DNA of 64,000 bases, taken from the NCBI GenBank assembly GCA_965243345.1, contig CBDEUR010000003.1, forward strand, positions 2,914,001 through 2,978,000, written 5' to 3'. Position numbers and translations under genes: made by a program. The notes beneath the pieces are model-generated. The model was given only the letters and a program-made list of their open reading frames with translations. It was not told the origin of the DNA and ran no database searches. The stretch comes from Bin52 sp965243345. GTDB taxonomy: Bacteria > Pseudomonadota > Alphaproteobacteria > Thalassobaculales > Thalassobaculaceae. Shown here in pieces: positions 26,089 to 33,834 of this stretch (positions are counted from its first letter, which is position 1; each line of letters opens with the position of its first letter).

Positions 26089-26787
26089 ATGCCGATCAAC
26101 AAGATCGTCGAGAGTTTCGAGGACGCGGTGTGCGGCATCGAGGACGGTGCCACACTGCTGGTCGGGGGTTTCGGCGGCGCCGGAATGCCGACGGAACTGC
26201 TCGACGCCCTGCATGACCAGGGGTGCCGGGACCTCGTCATCGTCTCCAACAACGCCGGTGTCGGTCACCGCGGCATCGGCGGGCTGCTCGAGGCCGGACG
26301 GGTGCGCAAGGTGATCTGCTCCTACCCCAGGTCCGGCGGCTCGGTGGTCTTCGAACAGATGTGGGCGAAGGGCCAGGTCGAACTCGAGGTGGTGCCGCAG
26401 GGAACCCTGTCGGAACGCATGCGGGCTGCGGGCGCCGGAATCGGCGCCTTCTACACGCCGACCGGCGTCGGGACCCGGCTGGCCGCAGGCAAGGAGATCC
26501 GCGAGATAGACGGGCGTGCGCATGTGCTCGAGCATGCGCTGCACGGCGACGCCGCCTTCGTCTTCGCCCAGTGCGCCGACCGGTGGGGCAACCTGACCTA
26601 CAGCAAGTCGGCGCGGAATTTCGGACCGGTCATGGCCGCGGCCGCCCGGCTCACCGTTGCGCAGGTCCGCCGCATCGTTTCCCTGGGCGACCTCGACCCC
26701 GAGGTCATCGTCACGCCGTCGATCTTCGTTGACCGGGTGATCCGGATCGAGGGGTCCGGCTCGGGAGAAACCGTCACGGAGCCCTGA
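26089..26787 (+). CDS. 3-oxoacid CoA-transferase, subunit A
   Basis: A 232-residue A subunit of a class I CoA-transferase (succinyl-CoA:3-oxoacid or 3-oxoadipate type). Family signatures: LLVGGFGGAGMPTELLDAL near 23-41, IVSNNAGVG near 50, and GIGAFYTPTGVGT near 115. It needs a B subunit that holds the catalytic glutamate. The only candidate in the window is at 30051-30752, also on the plus strand but 3.3 kb away, with two minus-strand genes in between. PcaHG in the window makes a 3-oxoadipate role possible; ketone-body or dehydrocarnitine-derived acids are alternatives. Confidence 0.88.
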   Translation: MPINKIVESFEDAVCGIEDGATLLVGGFGGAGMPTELLDALHDQGCRDLVIVSNNAGVGHRGIGGLLEAGRVRKVICSYPRSGGSVVFEQMWAKGQVELEVVPQGTLSERMRAAGAGIGAFYTPTGVGTRLAAGKEIREIDGRAHVLEHALHGDAAFVFAQCADRWGNLTYSKSARNFGPVMAAAARLTVAQVRRIVSLGDLDPEVIVTPSIFVDRVIRIEGSGSGETVTEP

Positions 26788-26828
26788 TGCGCGGGGCAGG
26801 ATCCCGCGGCCCGCGCTCCTGTCGGGAG

Positions 26829-26873
26829 AGGCCCGTGCACCGTGCCCTTGCGCGGACACGGTGCACCGGGCCT
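26829..26873. terminator. Long hairpin between convergent genes, possible two-way terminator
   Basis: The arms at 26829-26844 and 26857-26873 pair over 16 bp with a single bulged G and a 12-base loop. The hairpin lies just between the CoA-transferase A stop and the lyase stop, which converge here. No T run follows on either strand, so classical Rho-independent action is uncertain. Confidence 0.45.
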
Positions 26874-26877
26874 GGCC

Positions 26878-28533
26878 TCAGGTGGTCAGCCAGCGGAACT
26901 GCTGCGGCTTGCGGCCCGCCTCGGGGTGGAGGATGACGTTGACCAGCGCCGGCCCGTCATGGGCGCTCGCGGCGTCAAGTGCCGCCCCGAGATCGGCCGG
27001 GTCCTCGACGTGGAACCCCTTGCCGCCGAACGCTTCCATCATCCGGTCGTACCGTGCCCCGATGGTGAGTGCGAACGGCGGGATCTGCTCGCCTGCCTCG
27101 AATTCCGCGACACCCCGGCCGATGCCGCCGTTGTTCAGGACCACGATCTTGATCGGCAACCCGTAGCGGCACGCGGTCTCGATCTCCATGCCGGAGAACC
27201 CGAGCGCTGAATCTCCCGAGACGGAGATGATCGGCCGGTCGCGGTGTACCGCGGCGGCGGCAATCGCGAACCCCATGCCGATGCCCATGGTTCCGTAGCT
27301 TCCCGCATCCAGGCGAAGCCGCGGCTGCGCGTTGGGCAACTGGGTCCGACCGATGTCCATGGTGTTGGCGCCTTCGCCGATGATCACCGCCGACTCGCCT
27401 GCCCAGGCACGGATGTCCCTGAGTGCGCGGTAGTAGTTGGTTGGCGTCGAGTCATCCTCGAGCATCGGCCTGATCTGTTCGGCATTGGCTTCCGCCTTCT
27501 CCCTGAGCGCGGAGCGCCACGGCGTGTCGGCGGGATAGAACCACTGCCGGTTCTCGAGCGCCCTGTTCAGCTGTCCGGTGATCGCCCTGCCGTCCCCGAC
27601 CAGCGCGACTTCCGCCGGGACGTTGTTGCCGATCGCCTCGTGGGCAATGTCGAGCTGCACCACGCGGACGTTGTCGCTGAACCGGGGCTTGTGTCCGAAA
27701 TGCATGATCCAGTTGAGCCGCGCACCCATGAGGAACACGACATCGGCCTCGCGCAGCGCATGGCTGCGCGCTGCCCCGACCGACAGCGGATGGGAGTCGT
27801 CCATCACGCCCTTGCCCATCGGCGAGGCCAGGAACGGCAGCTGCGTGCGTTCGATGAAGGCGCGCACCTCGTCCTCGGCGCGGGCCCATGCCATGCCCTT
27901 GCCGATGATGGCAAGCGGCCGCTCGGCGGTTTCGAGTGCATCCAGTGCCGCCTCGACACTCTCCGGCAGTGCCTGGCTTCGCGGCGGATCGGGGATCCGC
28001 GCCACCTGCACCGCGTCCTCCTCGTCCACTTCGCCCTGGATGATGTCATCGGGCATGTCGAGGTAGGCGGCGCCGGGCCGGCCGTAGATCGAGTGACGGA
28101 CGGCCTGTTCGACGTAGAACGGGATCCGGTAGGTGTGTTCGACCGCATGCGCGTACTTGCAGAACGGTTCGGCGATCCGGACCTGGCGCTCCTCCTGGAA
28201 CGCCCCCATGCCATTCTGGTAGGTCGGCGAGGCGCCGCCGATCAGGATCATCGGCCAGCAGTTCTGCTGCGCATTGGCCAGTCCCGCCAGGCCGTGCACC
28301 ACACCGGGGCCGGAGACCACGAGACAGGCGCCGGGCCGCCCGGTCAGGTACCCGACCGCCTGGGCAGCGTAGGACGCCGCCTGCTCGTTGCGCATCCCGA
28401 TATAGGTGATGCCCTGTTCCAGGGCAGCCGCCGCGATCGGCTGGACGGGAAACCCGACCACGCCGAACATGTACTCGACACCCTGTTGCCTGAGCGAGCG
28501 CACCATGAGCTGGGCGCCTGTAACCGTGGCCAT
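26878..28533 (-). CDS. 2-hydroxyacyl-CoA lyase (oxalyl-CoA decarboxylase family)
   Basis: A 551-residue ThDP enzyme that cleaves 2-hydroxyacyl-CoA to formyl-CoA and an aldehyde, and can run in reverse. The ThDP-activating glutamate is Glu50 in IGMRNEQAASYAAQA; EGANTMDIGRTQL, YGTMGIGMGFAIAAA and GDSALGFSGMEIETACRYGLP are shared by Oxc and HACL. MGAFQE near residue 115 and SIYGRPGA match 2-hydroxyacyl-CoA lyase rather than oxalyl-CoA decarboxylase, whose Tyr-Glu pair is absent there; the end QFRWLTT also fits. Its product formyl-CoA is the substrate class of Frc at the window edge. It lies downstream of the aminotransferase but 126 bases away. Oxalyl-CoA decarboxylase remains the alternative. 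Confidence 0.85.
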   Translation of the reverse strand: MATVTGAQLMVRSLRQQGVEYMFGVVGFPVQPIAAAALEQGITYIGMRNEQAASYAAQAVGYLTGRPGACLVVSGPGVVHGLAGLANAQQNCWPMILIGGASPTYQNGMGAFQEERQVRIAEPFCKYAHAVEHTYRIPFYVEQAVRHSIYGRPGAAYLDMPDDIIQGEVDEEDAVQVARIPDPPRSQALPESVEAALDALETAERPLAIIGKGMAWARAEDEVRAFIERTQLPFLASPMGKGVMDDSHPLSVGAARSHALREADVVFLMGARLNWIMHFGHKPRFSDNVRVVQLDIAHEAIGNNVPAEVALVGDGRAITGQLNRALENRQWFYPADTPWRSALREKAEANAEQIRPMLEDDSTPTNYYRALRDIRAWAGESAVIIGEGANTMDIGRTQLPNAQPRLRLDAGSYGTMGIGMGFAIAAAAVHRDRPIISVSGDSALGFSGMEIETACRYGLPIKIVVLNNGGIGRGVAEFEAGEQIPPFALTIGARYDRMMEAFGGKGFHVEDPADLGAALDAASAHDGPALVNVILHPEAGRKPQQFRWLTT

Positions 28534-28591
28534 GACAAAGTCTCCATCTGTCTCGATCGCGCAATGGCGTGCACGCTAGGCACGCCGGTCA

Positions 28592-28621
28592 GTCACGGCA
28601 AGTCCGCGCACCGTCACGGCA
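28592..28621. repeat. Direct repeat of GTCACGGCA, 21 bases apart, upstream of the lyase gene
   Basis: GTCACGGCA occurs exactly at 28592-28600 and 28613-28621, a repeat period of 21 bases, which is two DNA helical turns. It lies 59-88 bases upstream of the lyase start codon, a suitable place for an activator or repressor. The binding protein is unknown. Confidence 0.35.
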
Positions 28622-28659
28622 TGCGGAATTACCGTTGTGATCATGTCCGAAGCGCCGGA

Positions 28660-29868
28660 TCAGTAGGTGACCGGCGCCGACGCCTCCTTCCTTGCCCGGG
28701 TCACGTGGTCGATCGCCGCACTGACGCCGCCCGAGGCGCAGGGAATGTCAAGGTAGCCGCAGGTTGCCTCGACGGCGGCCAGTGCCCCGAACAGCATGGG
28801 TGCGTTGAGGTCACCCATGTGGGCGATGCGGATCGCCCTTCCGTCCAGCTTGCCGAGACCACCGCCCAGTGCCGCCATCATCTCGTCGCGACAGACAGCG
28901 CGCATCCTGTTGGCATCGATCCCGTCTGCCGTCAGCACGGTGGTCACCCCCGGCGAGCGTTCGCGCGGGTCCTCGATGTTGAGGCTCATGGTCCCGGCCT
29001 GGCTCCAGAACTCGACCGCCGCGTGGGTCGCCCCGGCCAGAACCCGGTGGCGTTCGAAGATGGTCTCGAGACCCTCCTCGAAGATCATGTCCAGGGCTTC
29101 GCGCAGCCCGAAGACCATCAGCTGCGGCGCGGTGCCGCAGAACTTCCGGTAGTGCTCGGCCTCGAGCCGGGTGCGCCAGTCCCAGTAGCGCCGCGGCAGC
29201 GCAGCCCGTTCATGGGCGCGCATCGCCTTCTCGCTGGCGGCGATGATCCCGATCCCGGGCGCCATCATCAGCCCCTTCTGCGATGCGGCCACGGTCACGT
29301 CGACCCCCCACTCGTCCATCCGGTACTCGGTGGTGCCCAGTGCCGCGATGGTATCGACCAGCAACAGGGCGTCGTGGCCGGCGGCATCGATGGCGCCGCG
29401 CACACCCGCGACATCGCACAGCGAGGAGGTGGCGGTATCCGCGTGCACCAGCAGGATGCCCTTGATGGTTCCTCCTGCATCCTGCCTGAGCGCGGCCTCG
29501 ATCGCTTCCGGGCGCGCCGGGCGGCGCCAGTCGCCGGGAACGGGCTGAACGTCCAGGCCAAGGGCCATCGCCATGTCCTGCCAGGCGGCGGAGAAGTTGC
29601 CGCTTTCGGGCACCAGCACCCGGTCGCCCGGCGAGAACAGGTTGGCGAGCGCCGCCTCCCACACCCCGTGCCCGTTGCTGGCGTACAGAAACACCTCGCC
29701 TTCGGTCAGGATGACCCGTTGCATGTCCCGGAAACACGAGATGGAAACGTCCAGGAACTCCGGATCCGAAAGGTCGAGCGTCGGACGATGCATGGCATTG
29801 AGCACGCGCTCGGGCACGTTGGTCGGACCGGGTGTGTTCAGGAACTTGCGACCGCGCTTGAGCGACAT
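28660..29868 (-). CDS. Serine/alanine-glyoxylate aminotransferase (class V)
   Basis: A 402-residue PLP-dependent class V aminotransferase that converts glyoxylate to glycine with serine (giving hydroxypyruvate) or alanine (giving pyruvate) as donor. The start LKRGRKFLNTPGPTNVPERVLNAMHRPTLD (in pieces) is typical of serine-glyoxylate aminotransferase; the PLP lysine is Lys198 in VTVAASQKGLM and the preceding LLVDTIAALG holds the aspartate. ATG 29868 has GGAG upstream; an in-frame extension to 30105 is rejected. If serine is the donor, its hydroxypyruvate product would feed the dehydrogenase at 31842 and the kinase at 38495. Confidence 0.88.
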   Translation of the reverse strand: MSLKRGRKFLNTPGPTNVPERVLNAMHRPTLDLSDPEFLDVSISCFRDMQRVILTEGEVFLYASNGHGVWEAALANLFSPGDRVLVPESGNFSAAWQDMAMALGLDVQPVPGDWRRPARPEAIEAALRQDAGGTIKGILLVHADTATSSLCDVAGVRGAIDAAGHDALLLVDTIAALGTTEYRMDEWGVDVTVAASQKGLMMAPGIGIIAASEKAMRAHERAALPRRYWDWRTRLEAEHYRKFCGTAPQLMVFGLREALDMIFEEGLETIFERHRVLAGATHAAVEFWSQAGTMSLNIEDPRERSPGVTTVLTADGIDANRMRAVCRDEMMAALGGGLGKLDGRAIRIAHMGDLNAPMLFGALAAVEATCGYLDIPCASGGVSAAIDHVTRARKEASAPVTY

Positions 29869-30050
29869 GCGGGCTCTCCGGAAACTGTCGATGCGGGGAA
29901 TGTCGTCATGGAACGCCGCTGCAGCCATGACGGCAGCGGAGCATACGCGCGGGCCTGCACAATTGAAAGCCGGTGATGCCGCTTTCGCCACGGCGCCGCA
30001 CTGCCTAGAGTAGCGCCATCGGCTCCCTCCTTCCGCGTGGAAACACCGCC

Positions 30051-30752
30051 ATGAACCTTGTACCAGACCTTGCGTCCTGCCGGCTGTCGCGCCAGCAGAT
30101 GGCATGGCGCGCCGCGCGCGCGATTCCCGACGGCAGCTTCGTCAACCTCGGGATCGGCATCCCGACGCTCTGCGCCGACCATCTGCCACCGGACCGGGAG
30201 ATCGTCCTGCACAGCGAGAACGGGGTTCTCGGCTTCGGTCCGCGGCCGGAACCCGGTAGCGAGGACCCGGACCTCGTCAACGCGGGCAAGCAGCCTGTCA
30301 CCATGCTGCCCGGCGGCAGCTACTTCGTGCATTCGGACGCGTTTGCCATGATCCGCGGGGGCCATCTCGACATCGCGATCCTCGGCGCCTTCCAGGTCTC
30401 CGGGACCGGCGACCTGGCGAACTGGACCACCGATGACGACCGGTTTCCGCCCGGGGTCGGCGGAGCGATGGACCTGGCGGTCGGCGCCCGGCAGGTGTGG
30501 GTCATGACCACCCACGTGACCGGCACCGGCGCGCCGAAGATCGTGGAGGAATGCACCTATCCCCTGACCGCGGCCGGCTGCGTTGCCCGGATCTTCACCG
30601 ACCTCGCGGTGATCGCGGTCACCCCTGGCGGACTGGTGGTGCTGGAGAAGGTCGCCGGCCTGTCCATCGACGACCTGCAGGCGCTGACCGGACCCCCGAT
30701 CGTTGCCGGGCCCGAGTGTCGTGACCTGACCGCGCCCGAACCGGCGTCGTGA
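30051..30752 (+). CDS. 3-oxoacid CoA-transferase, subunit B
   Basis: A 233-residue B subunit. The catalytic glutamate is Glu56 in LHSENGVLGFGP; FVNLGIGIPTLCADHLP near 30-46, FQVSGTGDLANWTT and KIVEECTYPLTAAGCVARI are further family signatures. It normally follows subunit A in one operon, but here it stands alone, 182 bases divergent from the aminotransferase and 3.3 kb from the A subunit. A TAGAGT-like -10 (30006-30011) is present with a poor -35. It ends next to the cytochrome c stop. Confidence 0.88.
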   Translation: MNLVPDLASCRLSRQQMAWRAARAIPDGSFVNLGIGIPTLCADHLPPDREIVLHSENGVLGFGPRPEPGSEDPDLVNAGKQPVTMLPGGSYFVHSDAFAMIRGGHLDIAILGAFQVSGTGDLANWTTDDDRFPPGVGGAMDLAVGARQVWVMTTHVTGTGAPKIVEECTYPLTAAGCVARIFTDLAVIAVTPGGLVVLEKVAGLSIDDLQALTGPPIVAGPECRDLTAPEPAS

Positions 30753-31208
30753 CTATCTCTTGCCTTCCTGCGCACCCGAAGCGAAGGGCTCGAGGAAGGC
30801 AACCAGGTTCTCGATGTCCGCCGGTTTCTTCAGACCCGGGAACACCATCTTGGTCTTCGCCTTCTTCTTGCCGATCATCGCCCCGATATAGGGCTTGGGA
30901 TCGGCGATGTAGGCCGCAAGCACCTCGGCGGACCAGACCAGCCCGGCCTCCCCTGCCGCCTTCATGTCCTTGGAATGCCTGAACGTCTTGCCCTTGGAAT
31001 CGACGAAGGTTCCGGCCTGGCGCCCGTAGACGCCGTGCAGCGACGGGCCGGTTCGACGCTTGCCCGCCTTCAGCGAGTGGCACGCCTGGCACTTCTTGAA
31101 CACCTTGGCGCCGGCATCGGCATCGCCCGCCCGGGCATCGGTTCCTGGGAAGAGCATCAGGGCGCCGGCCACCAGCGCTCCCCTCAGCACGATTCGCAGC
31201 AGTGTCAT
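30753..31208 (-). CDS. Periplasmic class I cytochrome c
   Basis: A 151-residue precursor with a signal peptide (residues 1-27, cleavage after ARA). The haem site is CQACH (40-44), and the axial methionine is Met121 in KTKMVFPGL, the form of mitochondrial-like soluble cytochrome c2. TGPSLHGVYGRQAGT is the usual loop. It carries electrons between complex III and an oxidase or another partner. Start ATG 31208 has GGAG six bases upstream; a TTG two codons earlier is less likely. It ends directly against the CoA-transferase B gene (stops adjacent) and is divergent from the thioesterase. Confidence 0.9.
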   Translation of the reverse strand: MTLLRIVLRGALVAGALMLFPGTDARAGDADAGAKVFKKCQACHSLKAGKRRTGPSLHGVYGRQAGTFVDSKGKTFRHSKDMKAAGEAGLVWSAEVLAAYIADPKPYIGAMIGKKKAKTKMVFPGLKKPADIENLVAFLEPFASGAQEGKR

Positions 31209-31381
31209 CGCCAACTCCGGGGGTCACGGACGTTTCCGGCGCCCTCTGTATCACACGCCCGCGGTCGGGGTACAGGCGACATTCGGAGGCGGGCGGAGCG
31301 GCGTGTCCCGTGCTCTATACTGGCGTGCCGGCACCCGCGGGCGGTGCCGGTTCCGGACAACCGGGACGGGTCGGAGAACAC

Positions 31382-31849
31382 ATGACGGTCAGTGACGGCT
31401 TTGCGGCGACGGAGCGCGAGTCCTACCGGGTGTGGACCCGGGAATCCCTGCGGTACGCGGATCTCGACCCGGTGGGTCACGTCAACAACACCGCCTATTC
31501 GATCTACATCGAGAACGCGCGGACCATGCTGTTTCACCGGGTCATGCAGCAGCTCGGTCCCGGTCACGAGTTCGGCAACCTCGACTGGATCCTGCGCCGG
31601 ATCGAACTCGACTTCCTGCGCGAGATCCGCTACCCGGGCGAGGTCGAGGTCGGGCTCTCGATCACCCGCATGGGCACCTCGTCGATGATCCTGGAGATCG
31701 GGATCTTCACCGCGCACTACTGCGCGGCGACGTCACACGGTGTCAGCGTGTGCTTCGACACTGTCGCCCGCACCTCGCGCCGCATCCCCGACCGGCTCCG
31801 GCACGCACTGTGGGAAAGCGCCGCGTATGCGGGCGATCCGGTCAGTTGA
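31382..31849 (+). CDS. Acyl-CoA thioesterase, 4-hydroxybenzoyl-CoA thioesterase-like hotdog protein
   Basis: A 155-residue single hotdog domain. The active region is YADLDPVGHVNNTAYSIYIENAR (pieces, residues 25-47), with the Asp, His33 and Asn-Asn of the 4-HBT family; LDFLREIRYPGEVEVGLSITRMG follows. It hydrolyses short acyl-CoA or aryl-CoA esters. Homologues often sit beside carnitine dehydrogenase as betainyl-CoA thioesterase, but here that gene is 8 kb away. GGAG precedes ATG 31382. A TATACT -10 at 31316-31321 has no visible -35. Its end overlaps the dehydrogenase end by 8 bases. Confidence 0.85.
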   Translation: MTVSDGFAATERESYRVWTRESLRYADLDPVGHVNNTAYSIYIENARTMLFHRVMQQLGPGHEFGNLDWILRRIELDFLREIRYPGEVEVGLSITRMGTSSMILEIGIFTAHYCAATSHGVSVCFDTVARTSRRIPDRLRHALWESAAYAGDPVS

Positions 31850-32786
31850 CCGGGGTGATCAGCCTGCGTCCGTCCAGCCATGCCCTGAGATTGTCGTGGA
31901 GCACCATGCCCATGGCCATGCGGGTGTGGTGCGTCGCACTGGCGACGTGGGGTGTCAGGGTCAGGTTCCCGGTGATGTCCAGGAGTACGCGCGGAATGCG
32001 CGGCTCGTCGGGGTAGACATCGAGCGCGGCACTGCCGAGCCGGCCGTCGTTCAGGCAGCGCACCAGCGCATCGGTGTCGATCACGCTGCCACGGGCGACA
32101 TTGACCAGGTGGCCCCGTGGCCCCAGCGCCTCCATCACCTCCTCGCCCACAAGGTGCCTGGTTGCGTCGCCGCCCGGCACGATGACGATCAGGATGTCGC
32201 ATTCGCGCGCCATCGCGACCAGGTCGGGATGGTGCGGCCACGGCACGTCGGACCGGAGCGTGCGCTGGTGGTAGCAGATATCCATCTTGAAGGCGGCGCA
32301 GCGCGCGGCGATCTCCATGCCGATCCGCCCCAGCCCGACGATGCCGACCCGGCACCCGGTGACGTGCAGCGTATAGGGATAGTCGCCGTCCCGTTCCCAC
32401 CTGCCTTCGCGGGCATAGCGGTCCGCCTGCACCACCTGCCGGCGTCCGGCGAGGACCAGGGCCATGGCCAGGTCCGCCACGCAGTCGTTCAGCACCGAGG
32501 GCGTGTTCACCACCCGCACGCCTCGCCTGGTGGCCTCGGCGACATCAACTCCGTCGTAGCCGACACCGAAGGTCAGGATCAGTTCGAGGTTGGGGACCGC
32601 GCGGATCAGGCTTGCCGGGCAGACCTGGAACGTCCCGATGATGCTGCAGCGCGGGCCGACCTCGGCGAGCAGGGCGTCAGGGTCCGCCGCCTGCCACAGG
32701 TGGTGGGTCACGCCCAGTTCGTCGAGCCTGCGCATCGCCGGCTCGTACCAGGGGGACTGGATCAGGATTTCGGGTTTCGCTGTCAC
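31842..32786 (-). CDS. D-2-hydroxyacid dehydrogenase (glyoxylate/hydroxypyruvate reductase-like)
   Basis: A 314-residue NAD(P)-dependent dehydrogenase. The cofactor motif is VGIVGLGRIGMEIAAR; the catalytic Arg, Glu and His are in NVARGSVIDTDAL, DVYPDEP and LTPHVASATHHT. LTFGVGYDGVDVAEATRRGVRVVNTP supports the glyoxylate/hydroxypyruvate branch. It would reduce hydroxypyruvate to D-glycerate. The start is GTG 32786 with AGGA seven bases before it; the longer in-frame extension to 32948 overlaps nothing conserved and is rejected. Next to a DUF924 gene on the same strand, 37 bases apart. Confidence 0.87.
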   Translation of the reverse strand: MTAKPEILIQSPWYEPAMRRLDELGVTHHLWQAADPDALLAEVGPRCSIIGTFQVCPASLIRAVPNLELILTFGVGYDGVDVAEATRRGVRVVNTPSVLNDCVADLAMALVLAGRRQVVQADRYAREGRWERDGDYPYTLHVTGCRVGIVGLGRIGMEIAARCAAFKMDICYHQRTLRSDVPWPHHPDLVAMARECDILIVIVPGGDATRHLVGEEVMEALGPRGHLVNVARGSVIDTDALVRCLNDGRLGSAALDVYPDEPRIPRVLLDITGNLTLTPHVASATHHTRMAMGMVLHDNLRAWLDGRRLITPVN

Positions 32787-32823
32787 GGTTGTGTCCTGTC
32801 GCTGCTGTGACCGGGGCCCGGGG

Positions 32824-33387
32824 TCAGAATCCCGACCCGGGCTGCAGCAGGAAGTCGCGCTCCTGCGCCGTGCTCTCGCGCCCCAGGATCGCGTTTCGAT
32901 GCGGGAACCGGCCGAACCGCTCCACGATCTCGAGGTGGCGCCGGGCATACTCGACGCCCTCCTCGTCGCAGAACTCGCGCATCAGCTCCACGCACAGCTT
33001 CTGGTCGTCGAGCGCTTCGCTGTGTTCGAACGGCAGGAACATGAACGTGCACTGATCCGGCGTCAGGACCCGGTGATGGCCGGCGGCGACCGCCCGCCTC
33101 GCGACCCCGAGCGCCTTCGCATCGGCCCGGTAGGCCCGGGGATCCTCGCGGAACATGTTTCGCGGAAACTGGTCAAGCACCACCACCAGAGCCAGGCAGC
33201 TGTGCGGATCCCGCTCCCAGTGGTCGTATTCCCCGGCAAGGGCGCGCTCGTGGGTTTCGGCGAACCGCTCCCGAATCAGGGCGTCGAACTCCGGCCGCTT
33301 GGAGAACCATTCCTCCGGTCCGCTGTCGTCGAACCAGAACCGGACGATGGTCGAGGCGAGTTCGTGGTCACGAACCGGGTTCGGCAT
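32824..33387 (-). CDS. DUF924 family protein
   Basis: A 187-residue soluble protein of the DUF924 family (COG3803), function unknown. Recognisable pieces are FWFDDSGPEEWFSK near 17-30, LALVVVLDQFPRNMFRED near 65-82, FMFLPFEHSEAL near 115 and RFGRFPHRNAILGRESTAQE near 160-178. The fold is all-helical, TPR-like. It precedes the 2-hydroxyacid dehydrogenase on the same strand by 37 bases, so they may be co-transcribed, without a known functional link. Confidence 0.85.
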   Translation of the reverse strand: MPNPVRDHELASTIVRFWFDDSGPEEWFSKRPEFDALIRERFAETHERALAGEYDHWERDPHSCLALVVVLDQFPRNMFREDPRAYRADAKALGVARRAVAAGHHRVLTPDQCTFMFLPFEHSEALDDQKLCVELMREFCDEEGVEYARRHLEIVERFGRFPHRNAILGRESTAQERDFLLQPGSGF

Positions 33388-33473
33388 CGCGGGTCGGACC
33401 CTCCGGTCATGTCCTGGTGGTTGTCGTGGAGCCGGTGGAACCGGATCCGGGGCACGCGGGTGCCTGGCCGCGC

Positions 33474-33677
33474 CTAGTAGCCTTCGCGCTCCAGGCGCTT
33501 GCGCAGCAGCTTGCGGTGGCGGCGCATCGCTTCGGCCCGTTCGCGCGAGCGTCGTTCCGAGGGTTTCTCGTAGCTCCGGCGAAGCTTCATTTCCCGGAAC
33601 ATCCCTTCCCGCTGCATCTTCTTCTTCAGCGCCCGAAGCGCCTGGTCAACATTGTTGTCACGGACGGTCACATGCAC
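33474..33677 (-). CDS. rpsU: 30S ribosomal protein S21
   Basis: A 67-residue bS21, a small basic protein of the 30S head that helps initiation. It reads VTVRDNNVDQALRALKKKMQ, REMKLRRSYEKPSERRSRERAEA and ends LLRKRLEREGY. The start is GTG 33677 with a perfect AGGAGG nine bases upstream; the in-frame extension to 33758 is rejected. It is divergent from def, and both are translation-related. Confidence 0.93.
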   Translation of the reverse strand: MHVTVRDNNVDQALRALKKKMQREGMFREMKLRRSYEKPSERRSRERAEAMRRHRKLLRKRLEREGY

Positions 33678-33748
33678 GGAATTCGGCCTCCTGTTCTTCT
33701 TCTTGCGGATACCACACGCCTGCGGGCCATGGCCTTCGCTGGCCATTC

Positions 33749-33778
33749 TGGATAGCACAGCTTCACGCCGGGGCGCAA
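33749..33778 (-). promoter_or_regulatory. Candidate promoter of rpsU
   Basis: On the minus strand TTGCGC (33778-33773), an 18-base spacer and TATCCA (33754-33749) preceded by TGC, which makes an extended -10. It leaves a leader of about 65 bases. Confidence 0.4.
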
Positions 33779-33799
33779 TTCGTCGACCTCCGCGCGCTG

Positions 33800-33828
33800 T
33801 TTACCGGGACCGCGCGGGTGCCTAGTAT
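33800..33828 (+). promoter_or_regulatory. Candidate promoter of def that would give a leaderless mRNA
   Basis: TTTACC (33800-33805), a 17-base spacer and TAGTAT (33823-33828), each four of six. The start point would fall at or next to the def ATG (33835), where no Shine-Dalgarno sequence is visible. Confidence 0.45.
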
Positions 33829-33834
33829 CCTGTC

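Noticed and set aside
26878..28533. Naming the ThDP enzyme oxalyl-CoA decarboxylase (oxc)
   Set aside because: The active-site segment reads MGAFQE as in 2-hydroxyacyl-CoA lyases, and the Tyr-Glu pair of Oxc is not there; kept only as an alternative.
27244..29976. Open frame of 910 codons on the plus strand
   Set aside because: Antisense to the 2-hydroxyacyl-CoA lyase and the aminotransferase; Arg/His/Gly-rich without domains.
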